DNA from: Pezizomycotina sp. ARF18
Taxonomy: Eukaryota; Ascomycota
NCBI GenBank assembly: GCA_002224055.1
Contig: AZLU01000019.1
Coordinates: forward strand, 1-56,878
DNA length: 56,878 bases
Reading direction: 5' to 3'
Position 1 is the stretch's first letter; every line of letters starts with the position of its first letter. The position numbers were made by a program, and so were the translations under genes. The notes beneath the pieces were generated by a model. That model did not search any database. It was given only the letters and a program-made list of their open reading frames with translations, and was not told the DNA's origin. Shown here in pieces: positions 23,088 through 36,123 of the stretch.

Positions 23088-24742
23088 ATTCGTTGTGACC
23101 GATTTTTCTGTGAAAATTTCTGGGGTTGATAATAGCGATATATAGTATCTCTGAGTAATTTACCCTTTGGAATACTATTCAAAGCTAATAGGAAAATTTG
23201 GATATAGATATGAGTCTCCTCAGGCCATGTGCACAAGTGTCGTCTTTATATTCTCAAAGGACGGCTTTGAAGCACGGAAACTTGCCCATTTTCTTGTACG
23301 ACCTGGCCCAGTTGCTGGCAATCTGGGTATAATTGCGTTGTGCAAGGGACCACCATGCTCGCTTACATTGGCAGATGCTTATTTTGGCTGGAAGGAAAAT
23401 GCCGTGCCTCAGCCCCGGAGCTTCGCAAGCCAGACTTTGGACCACGAAATATAATAGAGGAATTTTCAGAATAGTTTTGATTAATTTTAGTATGCTATAA
23501 TGGCATATGTTTTGACACAAGTGATAATCGGTTGTAAACGTAGGCACCCTGTCTTGGAATTTATCATCTTGCATCGCTATATGACCTAATATACTGTTTT
23601 CTAAGCAAGCGAGATATGCATAAAGGGGAGGCCCGCGATCTTTAGGATGGTAAGAAAGTGAAGAGCCCTTAAGTTCTGTCGTAACCGAAACCGCTTAGGA
23701 TCATGATGAAGTAGCAGAATTCTAGCATGTGAATGGAATCAGTCTAGAAGTTCATTCCGCTCTCTTTTTGGACCGTAGGCCCTTGCACGTTGGCACCCCA
23801 CACAGCCAGGATTTCAAATACGTCGGGTAGAATTCGAGAATAATCGGCGAACACTTGACGCTAAATTTACTGGCCGCTATATTTACAAAACGTTTTATCG
23901 GCGGGGACACTGGCAGAGAGAGTAGACTTGGCCAGCCACAAATCTATATAAAGCTCGCGTTATACTCTTCTCCATCAGGGGAATTTTATTCTAATCGGGC
24001 GTAGCGAGCATCCAATAAATTATCCCACTGGCGTTGCGCTTATGCTCTTGAACTCAATTTGTCATGAATCTGACGAGCTAGCGCGGCGGTAGTTTGAAAG
24101 CCAACCGATTTACTTATCCGCTATAGAAAGGTCCGGTCAATGGACACCAAGGAAGTTATTGTATCGATCTCCGGGTCCTGGAAAATAGTAACTACCGACA
24201 TGCGCTCGGAGGCAGAATCTAAGTTCGCAGATGCAGTTATCCTCCTAGGGATACACTTATAAAGATGTCTAGTCTAGACCGTTGTCTGCGTGTACATGTG
24301 TGGTTCCGGTGAGGGCTGTAACACAATTTAGACAACTTGCGATCTAGTTACACATAATCATAGCACAGAACCACCCATTTACTTGTGCCTGATACCTGGG
24401 ATTGAGTGACTTTTGCGACGTTCCTACGCGATATCATGTTTCGTACATATCTTTTTACCAGCCATATTTTTTTTTTTTTTTTTTTTTTTTTGAGTTTAGT
24501 TCGGCTTTGCATACGGATTAGTGAACCTGAATGGCTCCACCCGTTAATCTACCGAGAAAGAAACAAGAAAAACCTGCAAAAAGGTGAAAACAACGAAACA
24601 ACGCCAGGTTCGTATTTAGCGAAGCCCCACTCTCACCAAAGCCTCATCGCTACGCCGCGCAGAGACCTTATTGGCTGCTGATTTCGCAAAAAGTCCTTTT
24701 AGTGTCTAGGGCCCCGCGGTTTTCTGGAATCACTCCTGAAGT
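23088..24742. other. Intergenic, no gene supported
   Basis: Only short unrelated frames. It contains the poly-T run at 24467-24491. Confidence 0.45.
24467..24491. repeat. Poly-T tract, 25 nt
   Basis: Uninterrupted run of T. Confidence 0.95.
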
Positions 24743-26223
24743 TTGCATCGCTTCACTAAAGAAAAACAAATAAATCATACTTGGAGTCGACTAACAAGGA
24801 AATGTCGGGCGGCGGGAGAGCTGGAGTACGAGACGATCGATTACGAAGGGTTTCATGTTGAACCGCTTGGAGATCTCATTGTGCGGATAACAGATCATGC
24901 GAAACGGGTATATGTGATTACGACGGTCTTGCGGGACGCCGTGATGACCCTTTCGACACCTTGGCGCAGAATGGTCGACCCGGATTGCCGATGAAATAGC
25001 GTCGTCAAGGACGGATATGCTGTCCACTGCCCAAACCACGGTTTCGTTTGCGGCAAGCGGAAAGACCTCCTCGAGATTGAAGATGATTATCATTCAATGA
25101 TTATTCTGCTCGCTGCGGCGCATAAATATCCTGAGGTGAAAGTGCCAGAGCAAGTCACCTACGAAGAATTACTTGAACTGGCGGTAACTTGTGATAAGTA
25201 CCAATGCGCGCTGCAAGTGAGAGACCCGCTCCTTCGCTATTTTTGGCTCTATGAGTGGAGGCTGTGCAACCGGGGAACGAGGATTGGATTTTTATCGCTG
25301 GAACGTTTCTATCGCAGGGTGTGTTCGACGGATTGAATCGCGGATGGAATACTCCACTTAACAAGGAGATAAAAACCAAACTTGAGCATGTTTGCGGTCT
25401 CATAGCGAGGTCGTTAGAGCTGCCTGCTGCTCGAGGTGGCGAGGACTATACGCGATATGCGCCGAAGCTACAACTTAGAGTATGTGCCCGTGAAGTATCT
25501 AGGTTTGTATTCCAGTCTAATAGTTCCATCGAGCAGAGAATATTGCTGATGTGTGATTTTTTTTTTTCTCTAATGAAATTAGATATCATTCTAAAGAAAC
25601 GGCAAGCATACGTCAATGGATTATTCAGATATCTCCGAGAATTCGAGTCATACCTGACGAAAACCAACTTCTTTGAACACTGCCCATGGAAGCATTCGGC
25701 CCGCAATGATCTTGTACATATAACTTACGTTAAGAACGTGGGACTGGTGCTTTCGAATATCTTCAGGCGACGGTTAGATGATCTCGGCTTCGACATCTTC
25801 AAATGCTTCAAAGGAGAGATGGCAACGGAGAAGTGGCCGTGGAGCAGCGACATGCTCTTATTCAAACTTGAAGATCCAGACATTACAACTATCAAGACAG
25901 CAATCGGCTACAGCGTTGAGGGCACCGGGCCGATATCGCGAATGTGGCCGGATAATTTCAATCGTGGGAAAATAAAGACGTCCTACGAGTTCGAAGTACG
26001 AGACACATTGATGAAACCGCGACATGGGATGGATTATGAAAAGGATGGGAAAAGACTATTGGACATTACTTCTTCAACTATCCTAAAGTCAAGGGGCAGG
26101 CATCTGCTTCAAAACCGGACACATATTCGGAGAGATCCAAATCATCGTCAGCTAAGAGATCAGCAATACCTTCATTTTCTCTCAAAGGAATACGTGACGG
26201 CCCGACGCCGTATCAAAAGGTGA
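24743..26223 (+). CDS. BTB/POZ domain protein, N-terminal part frameshifted, 322-codon C-terminal frame intact
   Basis: The first frame (24743-24994) has the BTB opening YEGFHVEPLGDLIVRITD and VLRDA..TPWRRMVDPD. A second frame (about 25010-25330) has LEIEDDYHSMIILLAAAHKYPEV and VTYEELLELAVTCDKYQCA, typical of the fungal BTB group where the domain is followed by a helix reading LAxxCDKYxC. The third frame (25255-26223) starts within PGNEDWIFIAGTF, also conserved in this group, and stays open for 322 codons. A GTATGT at 25480 and an AG at 25582 bracket a pyrimidine-rich possible intron, but removing it (103 nt) would shift the frame, so it is unproven. BTB proteins of this type mediate protein-protein contacts, often as ubiquitin-ligase adaptors or regulators. 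Two frame changes at the 5' end; the true start is uncertain. Confidence 0.5.
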
Positions 26224-28016
26224 TCCCCCCTTGCACCACTCCTTGCAAAACCATTTCATGGCCAACAGAAAATACCGGGCGTGCCGGCGAATATAACTGA
26301 CAGATATACCTCCACGACACTAGCGCAATTCCTCCGGTTGAGCGTTCATGCTTCAACTCAATGATTCGAACGATTTCATCCCTACCTTTACTTACAAATG
26401 TCATCTCATAGCCCCTGTATACAGCCATTTACTCACGACCTGTTATCATATCCCCATGCACGATTCTCGTTTGCCTGTGAGCCTGAGGTGTCTTCATCTT
26501 CCATTTTGAGTGTAATGCATCGATGAGTTCCCTCTAGGCGATTAAACCTCGACGAGAGAGGCCGTCGTGAGAGCATGAATACATACGACAAATGCCTTCT
26601 CCTTATTACCTATAAAGATATCCTTCCTATCGGAAAGCTATTCCATATTGATATATATACCCCTGGCTGTGCTTGAATCCTACAAGCCTCTCCTCAACCT
26701 ATTCCTATCATTGATACTGCGTTAGTTTCATCAATATACCCTAATAATATATGTAAACGAGGTCGTTTCTGCCCTGCTTATGTTGCCCTCAGCCACCTGA
26801 AATGTTGGAAAATAAGCCAAACCTGCTATCCGCTGATTTTTATAAAATTCATGTCATTAGTGAAATGCACAAACCACCAGCTCCTTCAACGTAATCCTAT
26901 TTGGCTTTGAGAGCGAAGTGTCCTTCCATCCAGGCCGGTGGGATAGTGGTAAGTAAGGAGGCCAATTCATTGAACATGAACTTATATTTAACCTTCCGGT
27001 CAAGGAAGCGAAATATAGCGGCCTAGAGCTGAACGCTGGCGATTCTTCCAAACCAAAAACCCCACACAGGTTACTGTATAAGCTGTCATAACGGTTGTAG
27101 ATTCACTCCTTACCCCATGGTAATGAAATTATTAAATTGCTTGTCATCACGCAGGCGGGAGGCAAGGTGTAACAAAGTTGAGCTGCAGGATGCAGCTGTA
27201 GCGATTGAAACATGAATAAAGCTGGACCAATGCGAACGCCGGCTTACATTATCCGGGTCTGCCAGACTGGAACATTCTGGCCTTTCAGTCTTCGCAATGT
27301 TAAAAAGACCCATAGTGGGACATTATACTATATTACTACTGATTAAAATCGTCGTGGGTATACATTTAGTATTAGCAGTGAAATTATAAGAGGGGAAGCG
27401 TATTACTAGGAACAGAACCCGACTTTTTAATGTCCTTGGTGAAATCTGGTTGAATGGAATTGGGGGATTATTGTCTAGAAGACTCCTCGGCAAAGAATAG
27501 CAGTACGTGAAGCACTAGGAGGATGATAATACCTGTTTATTTCGCACGGGTAAACGTATAAGACGAACGCGTACTTAGGGAGGAGCACAGGTCCGAAAAT
27601 CCATAGCATACGCGCCGGTTAGGCTCTGGTGGCTGACCACGGCGTCAAGAGAGAAAACCAGATCAAGATGACGCATATGTACTGAATGTATACTACGTTG
27701 CGTAAATGTTCTTTTAGAGATAAAAATCGAGACTGTTATTATTGCTTGTTGCTATTGATACTGTACGCACTATATTATATTGCGATGAAAGAGTGTGATG
27801 AATTTTTATCCTAAACGAATGCAAGAACGCTTATGCGCAATATCCTCACCAACCCCCCCTCCGAGTCCCCTTCCCAAAATTATAGACAAACTGCCTACAA
27901 ATGAAAGTGAATATGTGCAGACCCAATTACCCTATTAATGCATAGTAATCAAATAAGAGAAGATATTTTTCGAGATCATCCAGATCTAGTTGAGTTTATC
28001 AAGAGATGATTAGGTA
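26224..28016. other. Intergenic, no gene supported
   Basis: No domain recognised on either strand. Confidence 0.45.
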
Positions 28017-29915
28017 TTAGACACCACCGGTGACGGAAGTTTTCAACCCCGTAACATCTTCCAGCTCCTGTTGTGACCAGTCTCCAGGTCCAACTTCAAC
28101 TGCCAATCGGCGCCTCGGGGCTCGTATCCCTGACCGGAGCGGTGAGTGAGTAAGACTGCGCAGCGTTATAGCTACCGCAGTCGAAGCCGATCTCCACATC
28201 TACCATCTCGACGCTGTCCTTAGTCTGCCTCTTGCTGCCGCTCTGGTCGTCGATCTCGTACACGCTGACTCTGCTCGTCTTGAAAACCCTCACGTCAGAC
28301 AGAGAAGATGAGTGAACGGCAGCAGCGCCGGTCGCGTTCTGTGGGATATGCGACTCCGTGGGAAATTTTTGCCTCGCGGGTGAGAACGGGGACGTCGGGG
28401 ATATGCATATCTCGCGTAACCGCGGCTTCTCAGCGTCGGAGATACGGCGAATGTGAACTACCGTAGCGGTCGATGACCGGTCGGCTCTACAGTTTCGTAC
28501 TCATATGAGGTGTCGAAACTATCCCTTAGGTTTCGAAGGATGAAGTTGTGGAATGTGCCAGTTTCGAAAAGTGCTTGCGTGGAGAGTACTGGCGGGTTGA
28601 AGTGGGCGGGGTAGAGTGGATAAGGAGAGTTTGATATATTCGGTTGAGGAAACAGGATAGACAGGAGTGAGACCGTGACCAAAGCGATGCACAGCTCTGC
28701 TTCGTCCATTGGATTACGGGTATCGTGGATCGGGTAAGGTCCGGAGACGAGTAGGACTTGCTCAACTTAGAAGTGCGCATGATCGAGGAGACTAGCGTGA
28801 CCATGGCCGAGGTCACGATCAAGACCCAGGAGATGGTTTCGCGGGGGCTAAGAGGAATGGTCTTGAAGGCGTCAAGACGAAAGTGACCGGAATAACCTAG
28901 ATTGTTGTGAGTTTCATGTTAGCGGCCATGTGTGAAAAAGGCTTCTAAGTTTGGATTCGGAAATATTCTAAGACGAAGCGCCTAAGGATATCTGCTCGGT
29001 AGTCGTTTTGTTGTTGGATTTTTTTGCTACATTGAATTATAGGCTGAATAGGTGGTCCCTGAAACTTACATCAAGGATGCGACCTGGAGTACGTCAAGCA
29101 CTCCTGCAGCGAGACTCGCTTTTGATAAGTCTGTGCACTTGGCGGCAGCGAGGTTCGGCCAGGAATTCCAGAAGTGGAACTCCCCGCAGAGCGAAGCTTC
29201 CGAATAGCGTCGCAGACGTGCAGCAGGCTACGAAAATAGCGAGGCACCAGAATGCTGTACGTTTCGCAAAAGAGTACCTTTGGAGAAAGGTAAGCGTAGT
29301 AGGAAGCTGGAGGGAGAATTTAGTGAAGCGAGGGAAATGATGTAGAGGAAGTCGGTGATGAAGTTCGTCTGTAGAGAACAGTCAGCATGAAACTCATTGG
29401 GGTTCGAAGGTTTGAATTTTATCCTACCCGAACGAGCGATCGCAGGTCTTTCAGAGAAACATTTCACGAATGGCTTTTCAATACTGTGGATGAGTAAGAT
29501 AGACTCGTATATGACACGACGTACGCCCCGGCGAACAAAAGCGAGATGATGAGGAAGATGTCATTCCATAAACGGCGGCGCTGATCCTTTGTAATCGTCC
29601 AGAAGAGTCTCGAAACAGACCGCGAAGATTGCGAGCGTAAGCAATAGGATTCCTGTTATTGACCCGTCTCCAGCCTTCCCGAAGGTAAATTCACAATATC
29701 CTGTAGTACGTTGAGCGCCTGTGTTTTCGTTACGTTCACTCCGACGACTGAACGCACGGCCGCGATAACACTCTGCGCTTCGGGTGCATCCGGCGGTGTA
29801 TGAGACTCAAGTGTATCGTGGAGGAAGCCAGCGAGACTGTCGCGGAGAAGGTATCGAAGTTGCTGTCGGCTAACAGCGAGGAGCCGATTCTCGCCAAAGC
29901 GTTCGTATTCGCCAT
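28017..29915 (-). pseudogene. Second fungal rhodopsin-domain membrane protein, heavily frameshifted
   Basis: Reading leftward on the minus strand, a hydrophilic N-terminal segment (DAPEAQSVIAAVRSVVGVNV) is followed by a helix GSITGILLLTLAIFAVCFET. Then come DQRRRLWNDIFLIISLLFAG with YVVSYTSLSYSS (29510-29620), as in the family's RRRLWxDDxFxLISxLFA. FITDFLYIISLASL comes near 29340-29380, then VLIVTSAMVTLVSSIMRTS (28750-28830) and SSPDLTRSTIPVIQWT joined by shift to EAELCIALVTVSLLSI (28655-28690), which match the family's DxTxSTVPVxIWSxVELxxAIVCA motif. A possible C-terminal tail RVFKTSRVSVYEIDD lies near 28230-28290. Five or more frame changes and internal stops make it a clear relic. It is unlike the copy at 11-12 kb in detail, so it is not a recent local duplicate. 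Confidence 0.6.
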
Positions 29916-30135
29916 TATCTCATCTGTTCTTGCTGTGTATTGTTGCTAAGTCGATGTTAATATTTCCACCGACCGAAAGTGTCCATTCAAGCTGTTCCAA
30001 GATAACCCGAAAGATTGCTTGCTCCCTTAAAGTAACAATGGGAGTTTGGCGGCAGATGTTGAGGTTAAGTGGGAGCGAGCACGGAGGCGGATGAGGTCGG
30101 GATCATATATGACATGGTCAATAGAGGGTTAGTGC

Positions 30136-30166
<31 letters not shown>

Positions 30167-33100
30167 CTTGCAAAAAGCTGGACTGTCAAAAGAAAAACTC
30201 AGCACCACTAGTAAAAAGGCCGATTCCCAATTGGTGGGCTATTTGCCTATCGGTGGATTCCACGGATCCATTTTGGCCCCCCTCTTTTTGTTACAGGTGG
30301 TTCAAGTAGACTTGCTTTTTTTTTCTTCTGCCCATTTTTGCGTCTTTGCCCGTATCCATCGTATGGTTCCACAATGAAAAGGGAAAGAATACCGAAGAAT
30401 TTACTATCGGTACTTAGCTATCGGTTCGAGACGTTTGGATTCAAGCGAGTACCTAGCGTTGGATTTAGCGCAAACAAGCTATAGGTCAAGTGAGAAAGAA
30501 TACATTCAAACAATCTTATGTCTAGCTATAGTGTTGGGTGTGGGTGGCTAGCTGCACCCACCTATACGGTAGTGTGGGTGAGAAAGATGAGATGGATTGG
30601 AAAACTAAACCCCTTATTCACGCAGGCGCTTACGCTCGGGTACGAAAGTATCTGCTGGGGAGGCCAAAGCGAGAAAGACCTGAATTCGAAGGAATAAAGC
30701 CTTTGTAAACGTAAACTGTGTCTATATACGGATGGCTTCGAGGACGTTGTATTTCCTGATATGTGGGGGAGGGATAAGTGGTTACTGAGGGTGTAAACGC
30801 TTTCGATGGCGATTTGAATACTAAACATGTATACGAAAATATTACTTTTAGACATTGCGTTGAAATCTAAGACAGTTGAACCGGACGGCTAAGCTTGATC
30901 GAGACGAAAGGTAAATATGGAAGAAATCGTCATAATTTCTAGACATTGTCCGCTTAATGTTATTGTTATAATTATCTTAGATTCAGTATGGACGGTATTT
31001 TGATTCCTTGTCAATGCGATAACACCTCAATATTGTTTAATTAAGTATATGAACACCGTCATCTATCAAGGCCTGTGATCCCAGCTTTTCAGGACATGGC
31101 AGAGCCGATATCGATATCTGTGTTTCTCATATTTCACAGCGCACTAGAAAATCTCAACCGGTGAAACGTCCGATCTTGCTCGCAATTGGCACAGTATTAT
31201 GCGAAACCAGGTCAAATATGCTAAAAATTAAAGAAACGTGACCTATACACGACTGTGATGGCTCCAGACTGTGTTTTCAGTTTTCTGAAAGCCTCCACTT
31301 CTTGAACGCCATAATACGAGGTTGTTAAGCCTCGTAGGCGTCGGTTATCAATCCCGGATCGTCCTTCTCTAGTTGGATATCTCGGTGTAATATTACGACG
31401 GCACAATTGCTCATGTATACGTATCCATCGCAAAAAGGCTACGGCGCTGCCCAGGGAAACAAGAATTGCGCGAGGTAATCCTGTCGAAACTAAGGCCCTC
31501 CGAGCGAAACACTCCCGTTTCTTGTTATTGTAGATTGCATCCACGAAAGAATTCACGACGATATTGTGCGACCTGATCGTATGAAGGAAACAATTCGCGA
31601 GAACAGCAAGAAACGATATTATATTGCGACCTACGACTAGGCTTATTTAAATACCTTCATTCCGGCAAAACATCTAAATCGGGGGATCCGCTCTTCCGGC
31701 AAGCGTTTTTTCTTTCCCGGATAAATTAAATATACTCCTGCGAACTGAATTCGCGGTGCCCGGTTCCTGACGAAATTTCCAACGGCGGCAATGCGAAAGA
31801 AATCTCCTTTGCGCTGCTAATCGTGCGCTTCCTGCGACGCCCTGTGGGCGGGCAAGCTGATTTCGCCATCTTGCGCCACGATCGACCCGAATCTAGAAGA
31901 TGAACTAAACGACATTTGTAAACAGCGTTACTATAAGGCTTGGAGACGTGAGCCTATATTGACAATGATGCGACTGTGCTGAATATCTTTGCTATAATGT
32001 TTTCTTACGAGACAGCTAAATTCGCCTCCTCTCTTCACTACTACGGCAAGTACCGTACTCAACAATCGAGAGTATATATTTCGGGGTTAAAAAGGTTTCT
32101 ATCATATCGATTATTTTTATTCTCCCGCCAGACAAGTTCGGTTTGCTTCTTTTTGGACTTGTATTGCAGAGATTAGCTGATAAAAGTGATCGATACATCT
32201 CAAGGGAATCAGCAGGGATTCGTTCCATTCTGTGCTTCCACCGGTAGAGGATCCGGCAACTGAATCGGGCCATTATATCGTGAACCCAGCGACCCCACTT
32301 AAAAAGCCACTGACAGCCGGCAATTTGGCCACCGCGATTACAACGATCCCGAGGGTAGATATGATGAGGTCATAACGATAGTCACCGGGGCTATAAATGG
32401 ACTGTGAAATTGCGATAGCAGGATGTTTCTTGTAATTCTATGAACATGGATGAGTGAAAGGCTCGGGGTCAGTTATTTCGTCGAGCTCGAATTGCGAGTC
32501 CGCCCCAATTTGCCTTAGAAATCGATAGAGAATCTTCGGAAGCTATGCATATAAACTGCGAAGCCAGATGAGTAATCGCTGCTAGCCGTACAATATATAA
32601 GCTAACTCAACCTGGGAAATCGAATGGCGTCGGCGGTTTATTGTTTAATTTGATATGACTTGGATATATTTAACGTGCATCTGTTTTTTTACATGAACTT
32701 GGGGGAAAATCGTCTGCCTTTCACTAGAAATATTTGCTAATTACAAAACTGAATCAAGTCTCCCTTTGCATGCAGGGCTGGTGAAATCAAAAATATTATT
32801 GGTAAGGTTAAGACTTATTACTTTGCATGGATCCCATGTGGTTACTATCATGGTTGGACACTCAACTGCGCTCTGAACTATATGTTAAGGGTCTTAATGG
32901 ATAGGGACGTGTTTACGTTTCTGTGTCTGGCGGTCTTTGATCAGCTACCGTATCTAAGCAACCACTGGTTCACGCTGCTGGGTCTTAGATTAATAGCGAG
33001 TTTAGAACAAACTGTTATCCTGAACGTGCGGCAGAGCCGTGCCGTCTACACCAAAGGGGTCGAGGGCCCTTTGGGGGCTTTTAGTTTACGTTAAGACACT

Positions 33101-33355
33101 CAGATTTCCAGGTAGGCAAGTGTCTAGGGATATAAAGCGGGGCAACAAGGGCAGTCAATGTGGCGTTGTATATGGTGTGGCGATAATATCTGCGAAGAGC
33201 TTGCATATCGTTTACGTGGATTCAGCTAGCATGAATCAAAACTAGCAAACTGTTGAATACATTTGTTACGAGTGTCGTAGACGTGATATACATGAGTGAG
33301 AAATTATGATTACAAAAATGTATAAACAATAGGATTAACGCATAAACTGATTATA
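29916..33355. other. Gene-poor stretch
   Basis: No supported gene. It includes the poly-A run at 30136-30162. A minus-strand frame at 31221-31556 and a plus-strand frame at 30069-30377 have no recognisable features, and the latter is inflated by the poly-A. Confidence 0.45.
30136..30162. repeat. Poly-A tract, 27 nt
   Basis: Uninterrupted run of A. Confidence 0.95.
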
Positions 33356-34403
33356 TCATATGTACCCCCTAGGCGCTCTCCTTCCTTGTTCGGCTTGTAT
33401 CCTCTCCTGCGCAGCACGGCGCCGCTTTTTGATTGGCTTCCATAGCATTGCACCGATAGTGACCAGCGTGCCTATTACGCCTGGATGATAGATACGATTT
33501 GATTTTATCCGATTTGGTCAACCCTGATGACGAGCTCGTTAGAGAATGCGAAGGAACTGGCAGCGACGTAGTTGGCGAAAACCAGGCAGTTGATGTTGGA
33601 AATAAAGGGAGCGAGAACGCTGTCGTAGTTGTCGGTGGCGCTTGAAAGATTGAAGTCGGATCTCTGAGTGCACTTGAGGAAGGAACGTCTTGGTTTACCA
33701 AGTCAGCGCAGAGACGATCGCAAGCGTAACTAACACAACAGGAACGGTGCCGAGTTTACTCTGAGTTACTAAAGTTGAAGCTGCGGTGCTAGTCTTCGGG
33801 GTATCCTGGGGCGGGGCAGGGGCGTCTAATTACATCCAGATCAGCACAATAAGTACGGAATAATTTACAAGAGGTGGGAACACACTAGCGACCGGCTCAT
33901 CCGTCGGACCACCACGGCGGTAGTATGGCAGAAAGCATAGTAAAGGCTCGAAGCGCTCTGCCAGTCCAATATATCGGACGTGCAATCCTTATTTATACAG
34001 CTCGATAGGCTGACGGCCGCAAGGGCGAAATTGTCGGGGCGACAGACGCATTTGTACGAGTTGCATTGGGAAATTCGAAGATACCATTCTCGAAGCGTTC
34101 ACGCAGTACGAGCGCATCTGCGAAGGTCCGCATAACCGGGGAGTTGATCGATTTGCGGATCGACGCGCTTTCTGAGTTGTTCACGAATCGATGCGGGAGG
34201 GTTGATCGATATTCGCGTCAGCGTACAGATGAAGTGACGGTTGCGGCTGGCACTATTGTTTCGGTTGACTTAGGAGTTGGTATACTGTCAGCGTTACCGG
34301 TGGTAAGACCGCTGGCTTGTACTCTGGACTGAAAGAGTAGAAGACCATGCATCAGGAGCAGCCAGGAGACGAGGCGGTAAACGTCCGACAAGAACATCGC
34401 CAT
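33356..34403 (-). pseudogene. Signal-peptide, Ser/Thr-rich, single-pass membrane protein, frameshifted
   Basis: ATG at 34403 begins a signal peptide with SWLLLMHGLLLFQSRVQA, then STETIVPAATVTSS. After a break at about 34215 the same strand encodes FADALVLRERFENGIFEFPN and TNASVAPTISP. Near 33700 it encodes a Thr/Ser/Pro-rich stalk (TSIFQAPPTTTTAFSLPLFP, SLTSSSSGLTKSDKI). A one-base shift at about 33490 is needed to read the end as a membrane helix GVIGTLVTIGAMLWK followed by a basic, charged tail KKRRRAAQERIQAEQG with a stop at 33356. The layout of signal peptide, stalk, single helix and basic cytoplasmic tail is typical of fungal surface sensor-like proteins, but I recognise no family. The middle (33720-33990) is unclear and may contain an intron. 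Confidence 0.4.
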
Positions 34404-34633
34404 ATTCTGGGACGTATACGCGTGGTTTTACTAGCAAGCACTACCTTCTATAGTCTCAATGGAAGGGACGCGTGTGCCAGTAGCGGAGAACAAATGTACA
34501 TATGCTTCTCTGTAAAGAGGATTCGACGCACCGAGACGCAAGCACTTCAAAAGACGAGGTCGGGTAGACGGGGACGAATAAATATCCAACAAATCATTTC
34601 GCTACGGCCACGACTGGAAAATCCAGGGCTGCA

Positions 34634-34926
34634 ATGCGGCGCTGGCAAAAATCCCCTTTCTACGACGCTACCCCTACAGTTAGCGATGGTTCCACAAGCT
34701 TCAACTGGAACACTTGGCACGCTTGGCGTCTGCAGCCGACGAAGCTGGCGACTGGTTTACTGATCATGATAATGCACACGAAAGACGAGGCTTTTTCGCA
34801 TTTGAGGACAATTGTGGACTCGGCGCTGCTCAATTCGAGCTGCCGAGTTGCCTGGGAGTGCTCAGTATGGTATCTTATTGGTTAGAAAATATGTATAATA
34901 GCGACAGGCGTTTGCGACAGACATGA
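34634..34926 (+). CDS. Unassigned protein-like frames
   Basis: Two overlapping plus-strand frames look protein-like: FNWNTWHAWRLQPTKLA at about 34698-34750 and SAADEAGDWFTDHDNAHERRGFFAFED continuing to about 34926. The switch between them at about 34730 resembles the one-base shifts seen in other genes here. No family recognised, and no start or intron can be assigned. It could be a relic. Confidence 0.2.
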
Positions 34927-35139
34927 GAAAACAGGATGGGTTAAACGGTACTTAAGTATTATTCCGAACATTGATGAAAATACTAAGCCAAGGGGTGAAC
35001 GTGAATAGAAGGTATCCAGAAGACTTTTCTTTTTTAAAAAAAAAAAACCCCGGCCTCGTAAAGATATATTTTTGCTTTGAAACGGAAAATATTATAAGCC
35101 CAATCGTAAATTCTGAAGCTGGAGTGCCAGGCTATTCTG

Positions 35140-36068
35140 CTTCATGATATAGTGCTTGAATGGACACCACCACCATACCGTCGCGATGGCGGCGTCGTAG
35201 GTCAACACTGCGAAAGGATCTCTAAACGCATACCGTGGCGCGCATCTCCAAGTTAGCCGGCGATTGTCTAACCCAGTTCTCGATCGCGATAGACGTGTTC
35301 TCTGTCTCCTTTCGAAGCTCTCTCGATCGTATTCAAGTCGAATTTGTACCCAGATAAGGCCTCGTTCCCGTCCCCAGTTTCACCAGCGTTTTTTTTAAAG
35401 AAGTGTCGTGCCAGCTTTTAGTTGGAGTTGCGACCAGCTTGAGATATTTTAGCTTCCCGGGACGGAGGTATTTTACGTGGTTCGCTATGTTTTGGATACT
35501 CCACAGCGGCGTAACTCCGCTATATGGCCCTTAGCCAAGGAAGTAGCATGTCTCCGTTTCTTCCGCGATGCCCGGGTAGTGGTCGCGGTATTCGATACGT
35601 CTTCGAACGCGACGGCTAGAGAGACCAGGTTTCGTCATAATGATGGGTAAACATCTCTCCAGAAGCAATCCGCAAGTTCTTTCATCTCAGCCTGATAGTC
35701 GCTTAAAGAATCGGGATTTTGAAGCAACGCGATGTGCCGGTGCGTAAGCCCGTCGCCTGGAAAATTAAGACTGCAAACGATGTAACTCATGAAACTGTCT
35801 GACATGAATCAACGTCCACCTTGGGATGAGGATATCTTGATCCTTAAGAGCTTCCAGAAATCATCCCGACTTCCTTGTCGGCCCAGTGCGGTTCATGGGA
35901 TTTGCCCCGAGGCATTCCTAGATTTTAGCCACCCGGAGGCGAATCCTTCTGAGATGAGCTAGCTTTTGCACCGTCTCTGCTTCTTGGGGTAGTGTCTCGT
36001 TCGATAGCTCTTAAGAAATCGAGCTTCGGCATCGACTCGGCGGGGACCAATTTCAAGATCTTGTCCAT
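35140..36068 (-). pseudogene. F-box/LRR-type protein, copy A (C-terminal part only)
   Basis: From about 36068 leftward the frame reads MDKILKLVPAESMPKL, matching VIALVPQRSMPKLKEL of copy B. Further on come SLNFPGDGLTHRHIALLQN and ELADCFWRDVYPSL (about 35645-35690). The last corresponds to NLANKFWGEALPFIIPSL in copy B and to similar segments in C and D. The tail IANHVKYLRPGKLKYLKLV lies near 35430-35480. The F-box region is missing: upstream sequence runs straight into an A/T microsatellite and then divergent copy B. Several stops and frame changes are present. It is a truncated relic of an SCF-ubiquitin-ligase type adaptor. The assignment rests on similarity to copy B within this window. Confidence 0.5.
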
Positions 36069-36123
36069 GTTTAAGCGCTGGTGGTCGAGCCTTATGAATT
36101 TTCATCTGCGGCGATCTCATGAG

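Noticed and set aside
22673-23236. 187-codon minus-strand frame
   Set aside because: Shadow of the DUF4430-like gene; the conserved sequence (TAAGGSHHCDGTN, FWGVLRNWQFTPVGGC) is in a different frame.
25480-25582. Intron inside the BTB gene
   Set aside because: GT-AG ends and a pyrimidine tract look right, but removing 103 bases breaks the frame that is open on both sides; left unannotated.
11255-30162. Poly-A tracts as tails of retroposed genes
   Set aside because: No gene or target duplication lies properly placed beside them on the matching strand.
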